From Yoonia maritima (GTDB taxonomy: Bacteria; Pseudomonadota; Alphaproteobacteria; Rhodobacterales; Rhodobacteraceae), in contig NZ_PVTP01000005.1 of assembly GCF_003003285.1 (NCBI RefSeq), forward strand, positions 1-64,000: a stretch of 64,000 bases of DNA. The letters run 5' to 3'. The position numbers were made by a program, and so were the translations under genes. Numbering within the stretch: the first letter of the stretch is position 1; every line of letters begins with the position of its first letter. Below, in pieces: positions 34,330-41,592 of the stretch. The notes beneath the pieces are model-generated. The model made no database searches. It was not told the DNA's origin and saw nothing but the letters and a program-made list of their open reading frames with translations.

Positions 34330-35216
34330 TCACAGCAGTATGTATGGTCCTTGGGCTGGCAGCATGTCAGCCAGAGGAACCAACAGTTTCGATTTCATCC
34401 CAAAACGCCGGTGACGGCCGTATTGCCAAACATTTGTTTGGGGCAATGCAGTCCGGATCGAACCAACGTTCGCAATCGTTCGGGGGATATGCACGTGGCT
34501 GCCAGGCCGGTGCAGAACAGCTCCCAGAAACCGGCCCAACGTGGCAAGCGATGCGCCTTTCGCGAAACCGCAACTGGGCACAGCCCGTCACTGTCGATTT
34601 CGTCCAAGACCTTAGCCGCTTTGCCGCAACACAGGCTGGGTGGGAAGGTCTATATATCGGCGATATGAGCCAACCGCGCGGCGGCCCAATGCTGACAGGA
34701 CACGCGAGCCACCAAACCGGGCTTGATGCTGATATCTGGATGCTACCACCTGACCGTCTGAACCTGACTGCGGCTGAACGCGAAAGCATTTCATCGATCT
34801 CAATGCGGCGGAACGCCGGGGCATACACCAATGACAAATGGACGCCCCAGCATGAGGCAATCTTGCGCGCTGCGGCTTCTGACCCACGTGTTGCACGCAT
34901 ATTTGTATTCCCAGGGGCAAAGGTCGCCATGTGTAATAGCGCAACGGGTGATCGCAGCTGGCTAAACAAAATTCGGCCATGGTGGGGGCATCACTATCAC
35001 TTCCACGTGCGACTGAACTGCCCAGATGGTGCAACTGGCTGCACCAATCAGGCTCCTCCGCCAGCTGGTGACGGTTGCGCAGATGCTGCACGTTGGGTGG
35101 ACAATATTCTGAACCCACCGCCCCCGGATCCCAATGCTCCTCCACCCACTCCGCGTGCAGAGCTGACTATGGCAAACCTGCCCGGACAATGTGTTGGCGT
35201 GCTGAGCGCGAACTAA
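34317..35216 (+). CDS. mepA: MepA, penicillin-insensitive murein endopeptidase
   Basis: 299 residues. Signal peptide with lipobox LAAC at the Cys near 16. LAS-type zinc metallopeptidase motifs: GHASHQTGLDADIW (His...Asp, about 128-141) and WWGHHYHFHVRL (about 222-233). It cleaves D-Ala-DAP cross-links in peptidoglycan. The C-terminal tail is Pro-rich. GGAG stands before the ATG. The phytase-like gene begins immediately after its stop. Confidence 0.93.
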   Translation: MVRIITAVCMVLGLAACQPEEPTVSISSQNAGDGRIAKHLFGAMQSGSNQRSQSFGGYARGCQAGAEQLPETGPTWQAMRLSRNRNWAQPVTVDFVQDLSRFAATQAGWEGLYIGDMSQPRGGPMLTGHASHQTGLDADIWMLPPDRLNLTAAERESISSISMRRNAGAYTNDKWTPQHEAILRAAASDPRVARIFVFPGAKVAMCNSATGDRSWLNKIRPWWGHHYHFHVRLNCPDGATGCTNQAPPPAGDGCADAARWVDNILNPPPPDPNAPPPTPRAELTMANLPGQCVGVLSAN

Positions 35217-36050
35217 GTGGGCTGGATTTACGCCCTTGTGGCGATTGGTTGGGCAATACCTGCTGCGGCAGATACCACTTGGATTAATAGTTTTCACTGG
35301 AAAGTCGATGACCCGTCATTTGGCGGGTTGTCTGCGATCGAAGTATCACCAGACGGAAGCCAATTTACAGCAGTTAGCGACCGCAGCGCATTTGTCTCGG
35401 GCACATTTGTACGCGCGGACGGCGTTATTACGGGGATCGAAGACTACACCTTTACCGAAATGATCGGGACTGGGGACCAAGTGGATAGCGAAGGCATTGC
35501 CATCGCACCCGGCGGGACGATCTATGTCTCATTTGAGGGGTTCCACGGTGTTCGAGCGTTTGAGAACACCGAGTCAGCATCAACTCTGTTGCCCGTGGCC
35601 AGCGCATTTGACGCAATGCAAAACAACTCTTCACTTGAATCGCTGGCGATTGGACCTGACGGGTCGCTCTATACCATTCCCGAACGATCCGGGCTCGCGA
35701 CCCGCCCTTTTCCGGTTTACCGCCTTAAAGACGGCAACTGGGATGAAGCCTTTGAAATCCCGCGGCGTGGGGCATTTCTGATTGTTGGGTCGGACATTGG
35801 TCCCGACGAAAACCTATACATCCTTGAACGCGACTTTGTTGGCATCGGTTTCCGAAGCCGTGTCCGGCGATTTGATCTGACCGGAAACAACGAAAAAACC
35901 CTGCTTCAGACACACACAATGACCCACGACAACCTAGAAGGCATTAGCGTTTGGGACGACGGAACAGGGCTAAGACTAACGATGGTTTCAGATGATAACT
36001 TTAGAGTGTTCCAGCGAACCGAGATCGTGGAATATCGGATCGACGATTGA
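35217..36050 (+). CDS. phytase-like esterase domain protein, secreted
   Basis: 277 residues from a GTG that follows the mepA TAA without a gap. Short signal peptide (about 1-18). The rest is a beta-propeller with repeated [38 protein letters not shown] and [18 protein letters not shown] blades, matching the esterase-like activity of phytase family (PF13449). Substrate unknown. Operon with the MFS transporter and mepA. Confidence 0.85.
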   Translation: MGWIYALVAIGWAIPAAADTTWINSFHWKVDDPSFGGLSAIEVSPDGSQFTAVSDRSAFVSGTFVRADGVITGIEDYTFTEMIGTGDQVDSEGIAIAPGGTIYVSFEGFHGVRAFENTESASTLLPVASAFDAMQNNSSLESLAIGPDGSLYTIPERSGLATRPFPVYRLKDGNWDEAFEIPRRGAFLIVGSDIGPDENLYILERDFVGIGFRSRVRRFDLTGNNEKTLLQTHTMTHDNLEGISVWDDGTGLRLTMVSDDNFRVFQRTEIVEYRIDD

Positions 36051-36053
36051 CAG

Positions 36054-36111
36054 GGCACGGCGCAAAGGGCTAATGCGCTTCGTCCCCGGATGAACCGCGG
36101 GGCCAAGTGCC
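36054..36111 (+). ncRNA. candidate structured leader (three-way junction with pseudoknot potential) upstream of the yhhQ gene
   Basis: Arms GGCAC (36054-36058) and GTGCC (36107-36111) close a domain. Inside are a GCGC/GCGC stem (36060-36063 with 36075-36078), and a TTCGTC/GATGAA stem (36079-36084 with 36089-36094) whose CCC loop can pair with GGG at 36100-36102. The queuosine transporter ATG starts 28 bases after it. The shape suggests a ligand-binding leader; it matches no riboswitch class I know. Confidence 0.4.
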
Positions 36112-36138
36112 GCACCCTTGTCAAAACGGAAACCTGAC

Positions 36139-36768
36139 ATGACACGTATTCTTCCCGGCGTTATCGCCATGGCCACAATTGTTGTGGCATCCAACATTCT
36201 TGTACAATTCCTGATCCTTGACGGGCTGCTCACGTGGGGTGCTTTCACTTATCCGTTCGCGTTCCTTGTGACCGATGTGATGAACCGCGTTTACGGCGTG
36301 TCCGCTGCGCGCAAGGTTGTGTTCGTGGGTTTGATCGTTGGGATCGTCTGTAGCCTTATCGGATCGCAGATCATGTTAGAGTTCGGGCCGGCCGTTCCGG
36401 TGCGTGTCGCGATTGCGTCGGCGACGGCATTCATCATCGCGCAATTGCTGGATATCGCTGTGTTCAACCGGCTGCGTGACGGGTCTTGGTGGAAGGCACC
36501 GCTGGGCAGCACTCTCGTAAGCTCTTCTTTTGACACGGTTATTTTCTTTTCGATTGCGTTTGCGGCGGCTTTCAATGGGTTTAGCGCGGCTGCGGCGGAT
36601 CAGATTATGTGGGCGCAGGACGCTGTGCCGTTCCTGAATGCTGGGCCGCTTGTGCCGCTTTGGGTGTCACTGGCTGTGGCGGATTGGGGGGTGAAGCTGA
36701 CTATCGCTTTGGTTGCTTTGGTGCCATTTCGCATCATTGTTGGGCGGATCACGCGGCAAAACACTTAA
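36139..36768 (+). CDS. queuosine precursor transporter (YhhQ family)
   Basis: 209 residues with six membrane segments. The family signature is visible: LTWGAFTYPFAFLVTDVMNRVYG near 31-53 and FDTVIFFSIAF near 133-143. YhhQ proteins import preQ0 or preQ1 for queuosine tRNA modification, feeding the tRNA-modifying pathway. ATG at 36139 is used; the upstream TTG seven codons earlier lacks a site. A structured RNA leader precedes it. Confidence 0.9.
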   Translation: MTRILPGVIAMATIVVASNILVQFLILDGLLTWGAFTYPFAFLVTDVMNRVYGVSAARKVVFVGLIVGIVCSLIGSQIMLEFGPAVPVRVAIASATAFIIAQLLDIAVFNRLRDGSWWKAPLGSTLVSSSFDTVIFFSIAFAAAFNGFSAAAADQIMWAQDAVPFLNAGPLVPLWVSLAVADWGVKLTIALVALVPFRIIVGRITRQNT

Positions 36769-36780
36769 ACGCGACCAGTG

Positions 36781-36803
36781 GTATATTTTTACTTGAAATA
36801 TAC
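36781..36803. promoter_or_regulatory. perfect 8-bp dyad before the small-RNA unit
   Basis: GTATATTT and AAATATAC form a perfect inverted repeat with a 7-base spacer (TTACTTG), just downstream of the yhhQ stop. It could be an operator for the RNA unit, or a stem without T-run. Confidence 0.5.
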
Positions 36804-36855
36804 AAAATCTGTGCGAACCTACCTTTAGGCGAAATTTTTGAAAGGAGGTGATCCA

Positions 36856-36912
36856 GTGCATCATGAGGTATTGGAGAAGTGTGTCGGGACAACTTGTGGG
36901 GGTCGCAGCTAG
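36856..36912 (+). CDS. possible 18-residue leader peptide
   Basis: GTG start seven bases after GGAGG; product VHHEVLEKCVGTTCGGRS, with two Cys and three Gly. No family known. Its ribosome-binding site is the best imaginable (17 nt anti-16S), which favours real translation. It may act as a sensing leader rather than a functional protein. Confidence 0.35.
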   Translation: MHHEVLEKCVGTTCGGRS

Positions 36913-36977
36913 GGCAGCCCTTGGCTGAGAAGATCACAAGGTGGAGATCCTAACCGACCCACCTCCGAAAATCAGAG

Positions 36978-37011
36978 AAGGGCTATCCCAACGCCGGGGT
37001 AGCCCTTTTTC
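36978..37011 (+). terminator. rho-independent terminator of the leader unit
   Basis: AAGGGCTA and TAGCCCTT form an 8-bp stem around a 14-base loop, followed by TTTTT. Confidence 0.85.
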
Positions 37012-37023
37012 ATTGGTTTTTAG

Positions 37024-37078
37024 GCGTATGTTTGGCGTACACACAGCGTACAGACAGCGTATGTACTGCGTACGGCCA
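37024..37078 (+). repeat. five GCGTA units at exact 11-bp spacing
   Basis: GCGTA begins at 37024, 37035, 37046, 37057 and 37068, each step exactly 11 bases. The unit is roughly GCGTAYRYACA. Eleven is not a multiple of three, so this is not coding. Spacing of one helical turn places all units on one face of the DNA. It lies between the leader terminator and arfB. Confidence 0.85.
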
Positions 37079-37104
37079 AGTAATTTGAGAACAAGCGAGG
37101 GGCC

Positions 37105-37518
37105 ATGCGGGTCAACGATCAGATCGAAATCGCCGATTGGGAACTGACCGAAAGCTTTACGCGCGCGTCCGGGCCGGGCGGGCAGAACGTGAACAAAGTA
37201 TCCACGGCGGTCGAGTTGCGGTTCGAGGCGGCGCGGTCACCCAACCTGCCCGACCCCGTGAAAAACCGACTGCGGCGGCTGGCGGGGCAACGGTGGACGA
37301 AAGACGGGGCGATTGTGATCTTTGTGCAGGAAACCCGGTCCCAAGCCCGCAACCGCGAAATCGCACGGGAGCGTCTGGCCGAACTGATCCTAAAAGCAAC
37401 CGAGCGACCCAAACGCCGCGTCGCAACCAAACCAACCTATGGGTCCGTCAAACGCAGACTCGCAGGGAAGAAAGCGCGTGGTGAGGTGAAGGCGTTAAGA
37501 GGGAAGGTTGAGGAGTGA
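37105..37518 (+). CDS. arfB: ArfB, alternative ribosome-rescue factor
   Basis: 137 residues, peptidyl-tRNA hydrolase of the class-I release-factor fold. The GGQ motif is in ASGPGGQNVNKVSTAVELRF (near 21-40). The C-terminal tail is Lys/Arg-rich (KRRLAGKKARGEVKALRG) and enters the empty mRNA channel of stalled ribosomes. It rescues ribosomes lacking a stop codon, a back-up to tmRNA. It is preceded by the repeat array and leader RNA and followed by the AT-rich islet. Confidence 0.95.
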   Translation: MRVNDQIEIADWELTESFTRASGPGGQNVNKVSTAVELRFEAARSPNLPDPVKNRLRRLAGQRWTKDGAIVIFVQETRSQARNREIARERLAELILKATERPKRRVATKPTYGSVKRRLAGKKARGEVKALRGKVEE

Positions 37519-37520
37519 CA

Positions 37521-37542
37521 ATGCTATCTTACCTGATAGCAT
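37521..37542. promoter_or_regulatory. perfect hairpin/dyad at the islet's left edge
   Basis: ATGCTATC and GATAGCAT with a 6-base spacer (TTACCT), two bases after the arfB stop. No T-run. It could be an operator of the ATPase gene that starts 26 bases later, or a boundary mark of the islet. Confidence 0.5.
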
Positions 37543-37568
37543 CCGTCCTATAGTAGTAGGGAAATGTA

Positions 37569-39056
37569 ATGAAGATACGTGATTTTAACTTTGGCGACTA
37601 TTCGGGCATGCGCGAGTACAACAGAAATCCAGAGTTTTTCATGAACTCTTTTATAACTCCCGGCCTATTCTCACTGAACTCCCTACAGAACGGTGCAAAT
37701 AATATTCTAGTTGGCCGAAAAGGCACAGGCAAATCGTCTTGCTGCTTGGCCCTTGCTCACATGAAAAAAGCTGAGGGGTACTTATCAACATTTTACAACT
37801 TTTCAGATGATTTGAATCGCAACGATCTAAAAGAAGCCGTCCAAACTCAAGCATTAGACCTTAAAGACGTCGCGGGCCTGACTAAGCTCTTTGATTCGAT
37901 AAGTAGCTTTTATGATTTTAGAGATTTATGGAAGCGGCGAGTTATTTCACAAATTGGAAAACGCATTACAGATAGCGGCAAAAAATCTACCTTTACTGAT
38001 TTTGCCACCAGCGTTCACCTCGCCGAAACAAGCATAACCAGCGGCGTTGGAAAAGGGCTTGTAATTGACAAACCTAAGATGACTGGCAAGCTAGCTGAAA
38101 TGCTAAATTCGCTTTTCCCCGATAGAGCTACAATGAGTCTTCGAGATTTCAATAGCATCGGATTGGATTTGTTAAAGCAATGCCATTCAGATGTAAAACA
38201 CTACTTCTTTTTTGATGAATTAAACCTAAGCCACACCAAGTCAGATTCGTCAGAATACGAAACTCTTCTAGCGCTAGTAAGGGATATTATCAGAGCAGCT
38301 TGCGAGCTTAATGACTTTTTTTCAATGAATAATATAGATGTTCATATCATTTGTTCCATTCGGCCAGAAGTTCGAAATGAAATTATTTCTCGAGACAACG
38401 AATTAAGCAAAATTATTGATTCAAATTTCGTAAGTTTAAGCTGGCCAAACCATGCTAAGGTAGAAAATCCATTAATTGAGTTGATGTTAAAGAAAATGCA
38501 GTTCGGTGGCGATTTTTCTGAGGTACCAACCACTCTAATCCCTGAAAAAGTGTACAATGTCGTTGAACAGAAAGACGTTCTTTTCCCACAATACTTATTA
38601 AATTTAACTTGGTACCGGCCAAGAGATGTCATCAGGGTGCTGAAGTGCTATCAAATCACAAATGGGAATATGGCATCTCTCTTCGAAAAAGGTGATGATC
38701 AGCTAAAATTTTTAAAAGAATATTCTAGGGTCAGCTTCCAAGATACTGTCGCAGAATTGGAAGTGAAGTATTCAAAAGAGATAATAAAAGAGTTGTTCTT
38801 GAGAATTAAGAAACCTGCCTTCAGAGACAAGAACGAGTTACTGGCTCACCTTGATGTACTCTCGAACAGAGTGCCATCGCTTGACGAACTCATTAAAGAC
38901 CTTTTTGATACAGGTGTTATTTTAAATTACCAGAGCGGCAATGGCGGGTTTAGCATCTTGGCGTCCTACCGTGATGACGCTGAATTGGACCCTTCTCTTC
39001 GCATTATCATTCACCGCGGACTGCGATCGCACTTGAATATTTCTTTCAACAATTAG
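37569..39056 (+). CDS. P-loop ATPase, Sll1717-like family, AT-rich islet gene
   Basis: 495 residues. Walker A GRKGTGKSS at 49-57 (the VGRKGTGK form of the Sll1717-type P-loop ATPases), Walker B HYFFFDELN near 211-219 and a sensor-like strand HIICSIRPE near 276. C-terminal half is helical with a winged-helix-like end (DELIKDLFDTGVILNYQ..). No signal or membrane segment. The composition is clearly AT-richer, with codons such as TTA, ATA and AGA, than both flanking genes, a sign of transfer. Such ATPases with large unknown C-terminal regions recur in defence islands; activity is not proven. RBS AGGGAAA. Confidence 0.8.
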   Translation: MKIRDFNFGDYSGMREYNRNPEFFMNSFITPGLFSLNSLQNGANNILVGRKGTGKSSCCLALAHMKKAEGYLSTFYNFSDDLNRNDLKEAVQTQALDLKDVAGLTKLFDSISSFYDFRDLWKRRVISQIGKRITDSGKKSTFTDFATSVHLAETSITSGVGKGLVIDKPKMTGKLAEMLNSLFPDRATMSLRDFNSIGLDLLKQCHSDVKHYFFFDELNLSHTKSDSSEYETLLALVRDIIRAACELNDFFSMNNIDVHIICSIRPEVRNEIISRDNELSKIIDSNFVSLSWPNHAKVENPLIELMLKKMQFGGDFSEVPTTLIPEKVYNVVEQKDVLFPQYLLNLTWYRPRDVIRVLKCYQITNGNMASLFEKGDDQLKFLKEYSRVSFQDTVAELEVKYSKEIIKELFLRIKKPAFRDKNELLAHLDVLSNRVPSLDELIKDLFDTGVILNYQSGNGGFSILASYRDDAELDPSLRIIIHRGLRSHLNISFNN

Positions 39057-39074
39057 AACCGCTGAGCTACACCC
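39057..39074 (-). other. tRNA 5'-end remnant at the islet's right edge
   Basis: On minus: GGGTGTAGCTCAGCGGTT, the acceptor start and D-arm of a tRNA. The rest of the tRNA is absent, and the fragment starts within the pncB stop region and ends at the ATPase stop. It looks like a leftover of a tRNA gene used as integration site. Confidence 0.5.
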
Positions 39075-40366
39075 TAAACCACCACCTCAACCCGCTCTTG
39101 CTCGCCCACGCCAAATACCTGTTTGTAGCGTGCGATTTCCTCGGATGGTCCCATCGCTTTGTTGGGGTTGTCCGACAGTTTCACGGTGGGGCGTCCGTTG
39201 GCCGCGACGGCTTTGCACACGAGGCTGAACGGCGCGAGCGCGTCGCCTGCGGATAGCCCCTTGAAGTCGTTGGTCATCATTGTCCCCCAACCAAAGGACA
39301 CCCGCACGCGCCCGGCGAATTGGCTATGCAGTTCGAGGATTTTATCCACGTCCAGCCCATCCGAGAAGATGACGAGCTTTTTCGTCGGGTCTTCGCCACG
39401 GGATTTCCACCAGTTGATCGCGTTTTCGGCCCCGGTGGCCGGGTCTCCGCTGTCGATCCGCATTCCTGTCCAGCCCGCGAGCCAATCGGGCGCCCGGTCA
39501 AGGAACCCTTTGGTTCCGAATGTGTCGGGCAGGATGATCCGTAGGTTGCCGTCGTGCTCTTCTTGCCAGTCGGACAGCACGTCGTAGGGCGATTGCAGCA
39601 GTTGCGCGTCTGTATCGGCGAGCGCGGCATAGACCATGGGCAATTCATGGGCGTTTGTGCCGATGGCCTCGATCTCTCGCATCATGGCGATCCGGCAGTT
39701 TGACGTGCCGGTAAAGCTGTTGCCGAGCCCTTCCATCATCGCCTGCACGCACCAATCCTGCCAGAGGTATGAATGCCGGCGGCGCGTACCGAAGTCGGCG
39801 AGTTTCAGGCCCTCGATTGGTCGCAGTTGTTCGACCTTTTCCCACAGTTTCGTCATGGCGCGGGCGTAGAGCACCTGAAGTTCAAACCGCCCCATGTCGC
39901 GCAGCACGGCCCGCGACCGTAGTTCCATGATCGTCGCAAGCGCGGGGATTTCCCACAGCATGACCTCGGGCCAAGAGCCTTCGAAGGTGAGTTCGTACTG
40001 CCCGTCCTTTTTCTCGAGGTGGTAAGGGGGGAGTTGGAGGTTCTCGAACCACTCCATAAAATCAGGCCGGAACATTTGCCGTTTACCGTAGAAGGTGTTG
40101 CCGCGCAGCCAAGTGGATTCACCGCGCGTCAGCCGCAGAGAGCGGATGTGGTCAAGCTGCTCGCGCAGTTCGCCTTCGTCGATCAGTTCGGCCAGCCGGA
40201 TGGTTTTGGTCCGGTTGATCAGGGAAAAGGTGACTTGGGTGTTTGGATGGTTCCGAAACACCGACTGGCACATCAGCAGCTTGTAGAAATCCGTATCGAT
40301 GAGCGACCGCACGATCGGGTCGATCTTCCATTTGTGGTTCCAGACTCGTGTTGCGATATCGACCAT
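39074..40366 (-). CDS. pncB: PncB, nicotinate phosphoribosyltransferase
   Basis: 430 residues. Family opening SLIDTDFYKLLMCQSVFRN near 21-39, the FGTRRRHSYLWQDW stretch near 194-207 and GTSNCRIAMM. It converts nicotinate and PRPP to nicotinate mononucleotide in NAD salvage. With pncA 64 bases upstream in the same direction, it takes the deamidated product of nicotinamide. The ATG is followed by the conserved N-terminal region. Confidence 0.96.
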   Translation of the reverse strand: MVDIATRVWNHKWKIDPIVRSLIDTDFYKLLMCQSVFRNHPNTQVTFSLINRTKTIRLAELIDEGELREQLDHIRSLRLTRGESTWLRGNTFYGKRQMFRPDFMEWFENLQLPPYHLEKKDGQYELTFEGSWPEVMLWEIPALATIMELRSRAVLRDMGRFELQVLYARAMTKLWEKVEQLRPIEGLKLADFGTRRRHSYLWQDWCVQAMMEGLGNSFTGTSNCRIAMMREIEAIGTNAHELPMVYAALADTDAQLLQSPYDVLSDWQEEHDGNLRIILPDTFGTKGFLDRAPDWLAGWTGMRIDSGDPATGAENAINWWKSRGEDPTKKLVIFSDGLDVDKILELHSQFAGRVRVSFGWGTMMTNDFKGLSAGDALAPFSLVCKAVAANGRPTVKLSDNPNKAMGPSEEIARYKQVFGVGEQERVEVVV

Positions 40367-40430
40367 TGATTTAGCCCCCCGTTTTTACGCGTTAGAGCAA
40401 TTGGTTGACGGGGTGGCAAGGCCTAGTTTG

Positions 40431-41024
40431 TTACGCGATTGTTACGCCTGCGGCGATCATCCCGTCGCGCGCAGCCTGAAGTGACCCGTCAAAGTCGATG
40501 GCGCGGCAGAGGTCCATTTGAACGGTGACGTTGAACCCAAGCTTGGCCGCGTCCACGGCTGAGTAGTTAACGCAAAAGTCTGTGGCCAGCCCGACCATCG
40601 TGAGTGTGTCGATGCCGCGTGTCCGCAGATACCCTTCGAGTCCCGTTGGTGTTTTGTGGTCGTTTTCAAAGAACGCGGAGTAGCTGTCGATGGCGGGATT
40701 GTAGCCTTTGCGGATAATCATGTCGGCCCGGTCCACGGTCAGGTTCGGGTGGAAATTCGCGCCGACTGATCCTTGGATACAGTGATCGGGCCAAAGCACC
40801 TGTGGGCCGTAGGGCATTTCGGTCAGCGACATTGGTTCGGCATCATGGCTCGATGCAAAAGAAGAATGCCCAGCTGGGTGCCAGTCTTGGGTCAGGATGA
40901 CTGCGTCAAAGTCATTCATCGCAGCGTTGATCCCCGATACGATTTCATCGCCACCAGCGACGGCCAGTGCTCCGCCGGGGCAAAAGTCGTTTTGTACGTC
41001 GATCACAAGAAGGGCGTGCGTCAT
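40431..41024 (-). CDS. pncA: PncA, nicotinamidase
   Basis: 197 residues, isochorismatase-like fold. Catalytic Asp in LLVIDVQNDF (about 5-14), metal ligands in LTQDWHPAGHSSF (about 45-57), and the catalytic Cys in GLATDFCVNYSA (about 150-161). It hydrolyses nicotinamide to nicotinate for PncB. The start was set at the ATG with GGAG nine bases upstream; an open frame extends 32 codons further but is not protein-like. Confidence 0.95.
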   Translation of the reverse strand: MTHALLVIDVQNDFCPGGALAVAGGDEIVSGINAAMNDFDAVILTQDWHPAGHSSFASSHDAEPMSLTEMPYGPQVLWPDHCIQGSVGANFHPNLTVDRADMIIRKGYNPAIDSYSAFFENDHKTPTGLEGYLRTRGIDTLTMVGLATDFCVNYSAVDAAKLGFNVTVQMDLCRAIDFDGSLQAARDGMIAAGVTIA

Positions 41025-41034
41025 GTCGGGTCTC

Positions 41035-41553
41035 CTATTTTGTGGATAGGCTAGCAATATACGCGCGGACCTGCGAGCGGCTTTGTAGACGATGAACGGA
41101 CAAATGTGGGTGTTCTGCAATTAACCGCTGGATCCTTGCCCGCGTCCGACGCCGAGAGCTGAATATCCAACGCCAAAAGGCAAAGGTTTCTTGCTGGAAC
41201 ACCTCGGGGCAGTCTTTGGTCATGTCGGGTCGTGTTTGCCCATAGTCCCTCTGCAATCGCCGCACGACACGCCAAAACCGCAGCATAACGGGTAGGTCTA
41301 ACCAAACGAGCGTATCCGCCCGGCTCGCGCGATTATCGTAGGTCGCGGAAAAGCCGCCTTCGAATATCCATGTTTCGCGCGCCTCAACAGCGCAGGCCAT
41401 TTGTACGCGTTCATCCATGTCACGCTGCACCCAACCGGGCATCCAGTGGATTTGATCCATGTGAAAGATTGGCAGCCCCGTCCGTTCGCCCAGTATCCGG
41501 GCGAGCGTACTTTTGCCGGAACCAGGCCCACCTGTAATCATGACGCGCTGCAT
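41035..41553 (-). CDS. P-loop nucleoside/nucleotide kinase-like protein (FlaR-like)
   Basis: 172 residues. Walker A TGGPGSGKSTLAR near 6-18, then FHMDQIHWMPGW and a lid-like Arg-rich end. It resembles the adenylate-kinase-related family annotated as topology modulation protein. Substrate unknown. Start ATG 41553; a GTG nine codons earlier is possible. It lies 11 bases before pncA. Confidence 0.82.
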   Translation of the reverse strand: MQRVMITGGPGSGKSTLARILGERTGLPIFHMDQIHWMPGWVQRDMDERVQMACAVEARETWIFEGGFSATYDNRASRADTLVWLDLPVMLRFWRVVRRLQRDYGQTRPDMTKDCPEVFQQETFAFWRWIFSSRRRTRARIQRLIAEHPHLSVHRLQSRSQVRAYIASLSTK

Positions 41554-41592
41554 GGGGAATTGGTATCGCTGAGGTGTCACATTGAAAAGCTG

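Larger units (their letters stand above)
36839..37011 (+). ncRNA. candidate regulatory RNA with perfect anti-16S sequence, leader peptide and terminator
   Basis: Bases 36839-36855 (GAAAGGAGGTGATCCAG) are complementary to the 3' end of 16S rRNA for 17 nt, far beyond a normal Shine-Dalgarno. An 18-codon GTG frame begins directly after it. GGAGGTG (36844-36850) can pair with CACCTCC (36960-36966), and the alternative stem AGGTGG/CCACCT (36939-36944, 36959-36964) competes for the same bases. A third helix is GGTCG/CGACC (36901-36905, 36955-36959). A strong terminator ends the unit. This looks like a translation-responsive attenuator or small RNA before arfB; the role is inference. Confidence 0.45.

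Noticed and set aside
36839-37011. TPP riboswitch in the arfB leader, because of GGCTGAGA
   Set aside because: The rest of the THI-box order (ACC.GA..TGG.TAATGC) is missing.
37024-37078. CRISPR-like array
   Set aside because: Repeat unit is 5-11 bases with no spacers; a phased binding array is the better reading.
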